Assembly: GCA_002298165.1 (NCBI GenBank)
Contig: DBMI01000112.1
Span: 1-11,157, forward strand
Direction: 5' to 3'
DNA: 11,157 nucleotides
Origin: Desulfarculales bacterium UBA702
GTDB lineage: Bacteria > Desulfobacterota > Syntrophobacteria > Syntrophobacterales > Syntrophobacteraceae
In this document: positions 6,025-11,157 of the stretch, in pieces
Layout of the letters: every line of letters begins with the position of its first letter
Position numbering within the stretch: position 1 is the stretch's first letter
Translations under genes and position numbers: made by a program
Notes under the pieces: generated by a model
The model's database searches: none
What the model was told of the DNA's origin: nothing
What the model saw: the letters and a program-made list of their open reading frames with translations, nothing else

Positions 6025-7539
6025 ATGTATGCGGGTACATTCCCGATCATAACAGCCGAAGAAGCGGCCTCTCATGTACAAGACGGCGCGATGGTCGCGC
6101 TGAGCGGTTTTGCCAATGCGGGCACTGCCAAGGCCGTCCCCAGGGCAATTGCCAAACGGGCTAGAGAGATCCACGCCGCGGGAAAACCTTTTCAGATTCG
6201 CCTCGTCTCGGGTTCATCGAGCGGAAACGACATCGACGAGGTACTTGCCCAGGCGGATGCAGTTTCCTGGAGAGCGCCCTTCCAGTCGGCCCCTACACTT
6301 CGTAACCAGATAAATTCGCAGCAGGTTCAGTATATAGACATGCACCTGTCGCACGCCCCCCAAACCCTTCTTGCGGGGTTTTTCGGCAAGCTCGATCTTG
6401 GAATCATCGAAGCAAGCGAAGTTACCCGCGATGGCAGGGTTTACCTGACGAGTTCGGTCGGTGCCTCACCAACCTACCTCAGGTATGCCGACAGGGTTGT
6501 TATCGAAATAAACCGTTACCATTCCCGCCGGTTGCCGGAAATGGCCGATATAGTCCTGCTGGATCCTCCGCCGCGCGTTAATCCTATTCCGATCCATGAC
6601 CCGCTCACAAGGATCGGCTATCCCTATGCCATGGTCGATCCAAAGAAAATCATCGGCATAGTCGAAACCAATGAACCCGACCAGATCGAGCGATTCTCCC
6701 CCGAGGACTGGCGCAGCAAACGGATTGCAGATTTTGTGGTGCGGTTCTTATTTGGCGAGATGATAACGGGTCATATTCCACGCGAGTTTCTTCCCCTTCA
6801 GGCCGGGGTCGGAAATCTGGCCAACTCGGTAATGGCGGCCCTGGGGTCAAACCCTTATACACCGCGCTTTCAAATGTACACGGTCACTCTGCAGGACTCG
6901 CTCGTGGATCTCATGGAAAACGAAAAGCTGATAGCGGCAAGCGCTTGCAGCCTCACCCTGACGGCCGACGTTCTGAAGCGGGTCTGTTCAAACATGGATT
7001 TTTTCGGCCCGCGCATCGTCCTTCGCCCTCAGGAGGTCTCAAATGATGCGGGGGTTGTGCGCCGCCTCGGAGTAATTGCCATCAATCCGGCGATCGAGGT
7101 CGATATCTACGGCAACGTCAACTCCTCCCATCTTTTTGGAACCGATATCATGAACGGCATTGGAGGAAGCGGAGAGTTCACGCGCAACTCCTATCTCTCG
7201 ATAATTATGTTGCCATCCGTTGTGCTGGGCGGCAGGGTTTCGAGCATCGTCCCCATGTCCCCGCACATCGACAGCAATGAGCATTCCGTACAGGTGGTCG
7301 TGACGGAACAGGGGCTTGCGGATCTTCGCGGGGTCGGCCCGATGCAGCGCGCAAAGAGAATAATCGATAATTGCGCGCATCCCGCCTACCGTGACTACCT
7401 GAATCGATATGTGCGGGAATCAAAAATGGGACATATCAGGCACGATCTGCGGAAAGCATACGAGCTTCACCGTAATTTCATAGAACACGGGCGGATGCTG
7501 CCGGACCTCAAGCTGACGGAAATAGACGAGCGAATCTAA
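6025..7539 (+). CDS. Acetyl-CoA hydrolase/transferase family protein lacking the catalytic glutamate (copy 1)
   Basis: This 504-residue protein is collinear over its full length with class I CoA-transferases of the AarC/Cat1 (succinyl-CoA:acetate) type. Recognisable segments are VALSGFANAGTAK (24-36), SGSSSG (62-67), PLQAGVGNLANSVMAAL (about 257-273), EVDIYGNVNSS, NGIGGSGEFTRN (377-388) and VTEQGLADLRG (426-436). Members transfer CoA between acids through a glutamyl-CoA thioester. The catalytic position, in the family motif YTEVxQD or YSEVxQD, reads Y-T-V-T-L-Q-D here, with V287 (GTC, 6883-6885) replacing glutamate. E428, matching the second active-site glutamate (E435 in AarC from memory), is kept. 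The start has AAGGAG 8 bases upstream. Copy 2 follows after 16 bases. It may be a pseudoenzyme subunit or have altered chemistry. Confidence 0.9.
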   Translation: MYAGTFPIITAEEAASHVQDGAMVALSGFANAGTAKAVPRAIAKRAREIHAAGKPFQIRLVSGSSSGNDIDEVLAQADAVSWRAPFQSAPTLRNQINSQQVQYIDMHLSHAPQTLLAGFFGKLDLGIIEASEVTRDGRVYLTSSVGASPTYLRYADRVVIEINRYHSRRLPEMADIVLLDPPPRVNPIPIHDPLTRIGYPYAMVDPKKIIGIVETNEPDQIERFSPEDWRSKRIADFVVRFLFGEMITGHIPREFLPLQAGVGNLANSVMAALGSNPYTPRFQMYTVTLQDSLVDLMENEKLIAASACSLTLTADVLKRVCSNMDFFGPRIVLRPQEVSNDAGVVRRLGVIAINPAIEVDIYGNVNSSHLFGTDIMNGIGGSGEFTRNSYLSIIMLPSVVLGGRVSSIVPMSPHIDSNEHSVQVVVTEQGLADLRGVGPMQRAKRIIDNCAHPAYRDYLNRYVRESKMGHIRHDLRKAYELHRNFIEHGRMLPDLKLTEIDERI

Positions 7540-7555
7540 TTGAGTGGGGAAAGAC

Positions 7556-9070
7556 ATGTCGATCATCCAGGCTTATCCGAAAATAAGCGTCGAAGAAGCT
7601 GTATCACATATATTCCATGGAGCCACCGTGGCTTTCAGCGGCTTCACGAATGCGGGGGCCGCCAAGATCATCCCGAGGGCGATTGCGGAGCGTGCCAGGG
7701 CGATGCACGAGCGCGGTTCGCCTTTCAAGATCCGCGTTCTTACGGGTGCTTCAAGCGGTGACAGTATCGATGAACCGCTCGCAGCCGAGAATGCCATGTC
7801 GTATCGCGCTCCTTACCAGAGCGGCTCCAGGCTGAGGGAGCAGATAAATGGCCAGGAAGTCGAGTACGTCGATATGCACCTGTCTCACCTCCCCCAGACG
7901 GTTCTAGCGGGGTTTCACGGGAACATCGACTTCGCGGTTATCGAGGCAACCGAGATCACGCGGGACGGAAGGGTCTATCTTACCTCGTCGATAGGGGCGT
8001 CCCCGGCATACCTCAAGTACGCGGATCACGTGATAATCGAAATCAATCATTATCACTCGAAGCGGCTGCGCGAGATGAACGACATACTAATCCTGCCTCC
8101 TCCACCGCACCGTTTCCCGATCCCGCTCCACGATCCGCTGACCAAGCTCGGGTATCCCTACGCAGCGGTTGACCCTAACAAAGTGATAGCGATAATCGAA
8201 AACGACGAGCCTGACCATATTCCGGAATTCTCACCGCACGATGCACGGGCGGACAAAATAGCAGAGCACGTGGTAAGATTTTTACTGGACGAAATGCTTG
8301 CCGGACGGATTCCACCGGACTTCCTGCCGCTCCAGTCAGGGGTCGGAAATGTTGGAAACGGGGTCATGGCAGCACTGGCAAAGAACCCATATGTCCCGCC
8401 GTTCAAAATGTTCACGGAGGTCTTTCAAGATTCGCTGGTGGAACTGATGGAATCGGGAAGGCTTACCGCAGCCAGCACCACGAGCCTTACGGTAACTCAC
8501 GAGGTATTACAGCGCATCTACAACAATATGGATTTCTTCGCTCCACGGGTGGTGCTCAGACCCCAGGAACTATCGAACCACCCGGGCGTAATTCGAAGGC
8601 TTGGAGTTATCTCCATAAATACGGCTCTCGAAATCGATATATACGGTAATGTGAATTCGTCCCACGTATTCGGGACCAATATAATGAACGGGATCGGAGG
8701 AAGCGCGGAATTCACCAGAAATGCCTATATTTCAATCTTCGTGTGCCCCTCTATTGCCAAGGACGGCAGAATCTCATCCATTGTCCCCATGTGCCCCCAC
8801 ATTGACAACAATGAACATTCGGTCCAGATCGTCGCAACTGACCAGGGGCTGGCCGACCTGCGCGGGCTCGGGCCGATGCAAAGGGCCAAGAAAATAATCG
8901 ATAACTGCGCTCACCCCGCATACCGCGACTACCTGTGGAAGTATGTCGAAAATTCCAGAAAAGGACATATCAGGCACGACCTGGACAAAGCCTATGAACT
9001 TCACCTGAACCTCATGGAAACCGGCTCGATGCTTCCGGATCTTGACCTTGCGCAGATTGCTGCAAGTTAG
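7556..9070 (+). CDS. Acetyl-CoA hydrolase/transferase family protein, catalytic glutamate present (copy 2)
   Basis: This is a 504-residue paralog of the upstream gene, alignable by eye without internal gaps and clearly more than half identical. It carries VAFSGFTNAGAAK, the GASSG loop, PLQSGVGNVGNGVMAAL and the catalytic motif F-T-E-V-F-Q-D with E288 (GAG, 8417-8419), which would form the acyl-glutamyl/CoA thioester intermediate. Conserved DIYGNVNSS and NGIGGSAEFTRN follow. In the VTEQG motif it reads ATDQG, so D429 replaces the usual glutamate. I chose the ATG at 7556, with GGGGA 5 bases upstream, over the in-frame GTG at 7544. A likely role is CoA exchange among acetate, succinate or propionate in the cytoplasm; the substrate pair cannot be determined. 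It is in one operon with copy 1. Confidence 0.92.
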   Translation: MSIIQAYPKISVEEAVSHIFHGATVAFSGFTNAGAAKIIPRAIAERARAMHERGSPFKIRVLTGASSGDSIDEPLAAENAMSYRAPYQSGSRLREQINGQEVEYVDMHLSHLPQTVLAGFHGNIDFAVIEATEITRDGRVYLTSSIGASPAYLKYADHVIIEINHYHSKRLREMNDILILPPPPHRFPIPLHDPLTKLGYPYAAVDPNKVIAIIENDEPDHIPEFSPHDARADKIAEHVVRFLLDEMLAGRIPPDFLPLQSGVGNVGNGVMAALAKNPYVPPFKMFTEVFQDSLVELMESGRLTAASTTSLTVTHEVLQRIYNNMDFFAPRVVLRPQELSNHPGVIRRLGVISINTALEIDIYGNVNSSHVFGTNIMNGIGGSAEFTRNAYISIFVCPSIAKDGRISSIVPMCPHIDNNEHSVQIVATDQGLADLRGLGPMQRAKKIIDNCAHPAYRDYLWKYVENSRKGHIRHDLDKAYELHLNLMETGSMLPDLDLAQIAAS

Positions 9071-9080
9071 CCGGGATTCT

Positions 9081-9237
9081 TATTCACCGCGGAGAACGCA
9101 GAGGACGCTGAGAAAAGATCGAGAAAGATAAAAAATGGAGATAGAAATCCTGTGAGGACTGACCTCCTCACGGACTTTATCTCCTTTTTTTTCTATCTTA
9201 TCTTTTTCCGCGTACTCTGCGATTTCCGCGGTGAATA
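9081..9237. repeat. 157-base imperfect inverted repeat between convergent genes, likely bidirectional terminator
   Basis: The outer arms 9081-9093 (TATTCACCGCGGA) and 9225-9237 are perfectly complementary. Inside, CGCAGAG and the A-rich and T-rich tracts (9130-9135 with 9185-9192) and GGAGATA/TATCTCC (9137-9143 with 9178-9184) pair in register. The apex is GTGAGGA/TCCTCAC (9152-9158, 9165-9171). Almost the whole gap between the plus-strand CoA-transferase (ends 9070) and the minus-strand rhodanese (ends 9242) thus folds on itself. T-runs on both strands fit termination in both directions. The ACCGCGGAGAACGCAGAG-type arm recalls a repeat I have seen in many environmental genomes, from memory. 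Confidence 0.7.
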
Positions 9238-9241
9238 TTTC

Positions 9242-9760
9242 CTACTGTGCTTTTTCGGTGGGATATCCGGCGTCGTTCCAGCCTTTTATCCCGCCCGGGC
9301 ACCTGTAGACATCCCTGTAGCCCAGCTTTAAGGCCCACATTGCACCGTTATGGCTTCGCCCGCACTTGGTAAACCCACAGTAAAAAACCAGCGGCTTATC
9401 CTTATCCGGACCGAGAATTTTTTCGAATTCGGCGGCTTTTTGGGGATCGAGCTGATTGACCTCTTCAACAGGGAAGTCGAAATTGACGGCTCCCGGAATG
9501 TGCTGCTTCTGGAAACTATCTGCAAAGGGCATGGTGTCAACCACGAGGACAGGACCGCCCTTGTCGAGCATGGTCTTGAGTTCTTCCGTGGTGAGAATCT
9601 TGTACCCGCCCTTCTGCACTTCCCTCTGGAAGTTTACCGCCAGCTTTTCATTGTCCAGCTCGCTTTTGCCCCATTCAAACGCGAGCGCAGGTCCGATCAG
9701 AAAAAATGCCGGCAAAAATATCGTCATAAGTGCAACGGTGAACCATTTCCATTTCTTCAC
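9242..9760 (-). CDS. Exported rhodanese-like protein
   Basis: The product has 172 residues and is probably periplasmic. A signal peptide (residues 1-27, lysine-rich start, hydrophobic core, ending ALA before FEW) precedes one rhodanese domain at about 53-168. The domain shows LVVDTMPFADSFQKQHIPGAVNFDFP (72-97), the catalytic loop YCGFTKCGRSH with C128 as the expected sulfur-carrying cysteine, and a closing GGIKGWNDAGYP. The loop is longer than the classical CxxGxR form and has a second cysteine, C133. Start choice: the GTG at 9760 has AGGAG 6 bases upstream and begins the signal peptide. The frame extends upstream to 9820, but that part overlaps the preceding gene. The GTG overlaps the upstream gene's TGA (GTGA), so translation is coupled. 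Confidence 0.85.
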   Translation of the reverse strand: MKKWKWFTVALMTIFLPAFFLIGPALAFEWGKSELDNEKLAVNFQREVQKGGYKILTTEELKTMLDKGGPVLVVDTMPFADSFQKQHIPGAVNFDFPVEEVNQLDPQKAAEFEKILGPDKDKPLVFYCGFTKCGRSHNGAMWALKLGYRDVYRCPGGIKGWNDAGYPTEKAQ

Positions 9761-10266
9761 ATTTCGCTCCTGTCGGGAATAGTGTTCAGCAAAGTGCTCC
9801 TGGTACGCACTCGCCTGCAAATGAACAGGATCACAACACTTGCGGCAAGTGCGGCATCACGGAAAAAAGCAGCCTGAAGGCTTCCGCGCTGAGCCATTTC
9901 GTCAACGCTGAAACATCCGCAGTCTACATCGAGGCCGGAAATCATTGCGTAAACCAGCACGCCCATGAAGAGTGCAAGCAGGCCAAAGGTCAGCCCGAAA
10001 CCAAAAGCGAAGTCGAACAGAAGGCCCAGCCCGGCAATGAGTTCGACGACTGGAATTCCCAGGGCCGCGGGACCGATAAGCGGATCGGACAAAATTTCGT
10101 ACCCGGCAATAGCCGCCGCAAATGTCTTGTGGTGAAAGAGCTTGACCGCCCCTGCCCAGATAAACAGGAGTCCTATGGAAACCCGCGGCAAGCGGTATGG
10201 CCAGGGTGAGCGAAGAGGCAGATCTTTCATTGTGCCAATAGTGTGGACCAAATCTGAAATGGGCAA
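9757..10266 (-). CDS. MauE/DoxX-like inner-membrane protein
   Basis: This 169-residue protein has four predicted membrane segments (about 28-43, 66-84, 88-110, 134-150). A WAGAVKLFHH segment closes the first helix, as in DoxX/MauE proteins, and the motif DVDCGCF (C116, C118) follows the third, as in MauE (PF07291 type). MauE-like proteins are linked to redox and thiol handling at the membrane. The 4-base overlap with the exported rhodanese gene supports a joint function in disulfide or sulfane-sulfur chemistry, which is inference. The start is uncertain. A TTG at 10266 has GGAGGT at 10278-10283, 11 bases away and within the predicted leader. The ATG at 10230 has no ribosome binding site but gives a more usual N-terminus. 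Confidence 0.8.
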   Translation of the reverse strand: MPISDLVHTIGTMKDLPLRSPWPYRLPRVSIGLLFIWAGAVKLFHHKTFAAAIAGYEILSDPLIGPAALGIPVVELIAGLGLLFDFAFGFGLTFGLLALFMGVLVYAMISGLDVDCGCFSVDEMAQRGSLQAAFFRDAALAASVVILFICRRVRTRSTLLNTIPDRSEM

Positions 10267-10299
10267 GTTTTTATCAGACCTCCAGGGCAGAAGGAGGCT

Positions 10300-10328
10300 A
10301 TTCTAATAAAGATGGGGCACGGACACAA
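10300..10328 (-). promoter_or_regulatory. Candidate sigma-70 promoter for the MauE-rhodanese operon
   Basis: On the minus strand TTGTGT (10323-10328) and TAGAAT (10300-10305) are separated by 17 bases. The -10 matches consensus at five of six bases, the -35 at three of six. The predicted transcript would start near 10293, giving a leader of about 27 bases that includes the GGAGGT ribosome binding site. An 8-bp inverted repeat, ATTGGTAA/TTACCAAT (10329-10336 and 10368-10375), abuts the -35 on the upstream side and could be a regulator site. Confidence 0.35.
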
Positions 10329-10432
10329 ATTGGTAATACTTATTGAAACCTATCCCATGTATAGCTTTTACCAATAATAAGCGTGGAGAGATCAAGGATG
10401 GAACGGGGTGGCTCGTACCCGGTGAGCTGATT

Positions 10433-10468
10433 GAAAATGGATCCAGGGATGAAAACGGATCCAGGGAT
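10433..10468. repeat. Exact tandem duplication of an 18-bp unit
   Basis: GAAAAYGGATCCAGGGAT occurs at 10433-10450 and immediately again at 10451-10468, with one C/T difference. It lies in the gap between the 154-residue protein gene and the MauE operon, outside any ORF I can support. Two copies only; this may be a short tandem repeat from replication slippage or a paired binding site. Confidence 0.5.
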
Positions 10469-10601
10469 ATAGTTTAGTTTTGCCTGCGGTCAATGCCCCA
10501 GTCAGCCTGCCGGGGGAAATGCAGCAAAGAGGCGCAGGCCATTGCAGCCCCCCGCCGCTTGAAGTGGCCTCTCAACTGAGAGCGCAACGCGGCTTCCGTG
10601 G

Positions 10602-10621
10602 GGCAGGCTTTCCAGCCTGCC
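10602..10621. repeat. Short REP-like palindrome downstream of the 154-residue gene
   Basis: GGCAGGCT (10602-10609) pairs with AGCCTGCC (10614-10621) across TTCC, 17 bases beyond the stop of the minus-strand gene. No T-run follows on the minus strand. A GC-rich tract at 10483-10560 upstream contains the related fragments TGCCCCA and CAGCCTGCCGG, and CTCTCA/TGAGAG (10569-10574, 10577-10582) forms a further short palindrome. The rest of 10376-10600 shows no gene. Confidence 0.5.
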
Positions 10622-10638
10622 GGCGCCGTTCTGCTTAT

Positions 10639-11103
10639 CTATTTTCTCTTTAGTACGAAGATCTGCTTCACCGGCATGGCACCTACGATATCACTTACTT
10701 CCGCAAGTTCGGCCGGCCGGGATTCCAACTCTTCCCAGGAATCCATTATCTGACATTCTCCGCTCTTTTTCACCAGGATCGGAACGGTCCTTTTTGAGGG
10801 CTTTTTACCTTCGAAAACCATGTTACCGGGTTCTTCCGGGCGAACCAGCCTGCACTCAACGCTGAATGTCTCCACCGCCTGGTAGAGCGTGGAGGTAGTA
10901 TATTCCTCCGCGGAGAAGGGCTTTATCTGGCCGTCTTCCATGAGGAATACACCCTTCTCTCCATTATGCCCATTTTCGCCCTTCTGCCTGACTTCTTCAT
11001 TCAGGGCGGCGGGCTCCATAGTCTTCTCCTGCTCTTCCCTCTTTGGGTTCATCTCAACGAAGGAAAGCTGGTTCTGGGCTTCCGCGGTTTCTTTGCGTTT
11101 CAT
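10639..11103 (-). CDS. Hypothetical hydrophilic protein, 154 residues
   Basis: An ATG at 11103 has AAGGAG 9 bases upstream (minus strand), supporting this start. The first 50 or so residues are strongly charged and low in hydrophobic residues (for example NPKREEQEKTMEP and EEVRQKGENGHNGEKG), probably disordered. The remainder, from about residue 52, alternates strands and helices: VFLMEDGQIKPFSAEEY, ETFSVECRLVRPEE, VPILVKKSGECQIMDSWEELE, and a C-terminal VKQIFVLKRK. There is no signal peptide or membrane segment, so it is probably cytoplasmic. The two cysteines are not in a metal-binding arrangement. I do not recognise a family. Its gene is separated from the MauE operon and may be transcribed from beyond the window edge. 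Confidence 0.7.
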   Translation of the reverse strand: MKRKETAEAQNQLSFVEMNPKREEQEKTMEPAALNEEVRQKGENGHNGEKGVFLMEDGQIKPFSAEEYTTSTLYQAVETFSVECRLVRPEEPGNMVFEGKKPSKRTVPILVKKSGECQIMDSWEELESRPAELAEVSDIVGAMPVKQIFVLKRK

Positions 11104-11157
11104 GATATAGCACTCCTTGAATTTTCCAGAACTCCTGAGGAACTCGAAGGCCGGATC

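Noticed and set aside
9350..9877. 175-codon plus-strand frame opposite the rhodanese gene
   Set aside because: It is the antisense shadow of the rhodanese and MauE genes, both of which have clear motifs and coupled starts on the minus strand.

Overview
The window looks like a chromosomal stretch from an anaerobic deltaproteobacterium of the Syntrophobacter/Desulfomonile type. That is an inference from gene content: a LIV-type ABC importer, tandem acetyl-CoA hydrolase/transferase family genes, a MauE/DoxX plus rhodanese pair, and many palindromic intergenic repeats. No rRNA or tRNA gene, CRISPR array or complete insertion sequence is visible.

Positions 1-3971 (+) hold a branched-chain amino acid type (LIV/HAAT family) ABC importer in the order livK (3' part only), livH, livM, livG, livF. 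The genes are tightly packed. The exception is an 81-base livK-livH gap carrying a perfect 16-bp hairpin, which probably sets the binding protein apart in expression. The real substrate cannot be read from the sequence.

Positions 3972-4863 are a gene-poor island. It contains overlapping inverted repeats after livF, one small minus-strand ORF with a strong ribosome binding site, a MITE-like element with 20-21-bp terminal inverted repeats and a TAA duplication, a minus-strand intrinsic terminator with an adjoining foldable segment (a possible small RNA), and two 10-bp direct repeats 22 bp apart. A small predicted lipoprotein of unknown function follows (4864-5460, +), then a cluster of three hairpins that all have 11-base loops.

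Positions 6025-9070 (+) carry two tandem 504-residue paralogs of the succinyl-CoA:acetate CoA-transferase / acetyl-CoA hydrolase family (AarC, Cat1). They would exchange CoA between short-chain acids in the cytoplasm. The upstream copy has valine where the family's catalytic glutamate belongs. The downstream copy keeps that glutamate but has aspartate in place of a second conserved active-site glutamate. This is the most interesting observation in the window.

A 157-base imperfect inverted repeat separates these genes from a minus-strand operon: a MauE/DoxX-like membrane protein (9757-10266) overlapping by 4 bases an exported rhodanese-like protein (9242-9760). The two probably act together in thiol or sulfur chemistry at the periplasmic face. 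Further minus-strand material is an unrecognised 154-residue hydrophilic protein (10639-11103), separated from the operon by 372 bases of promoter, tandem-repeat and REP-like sequence.
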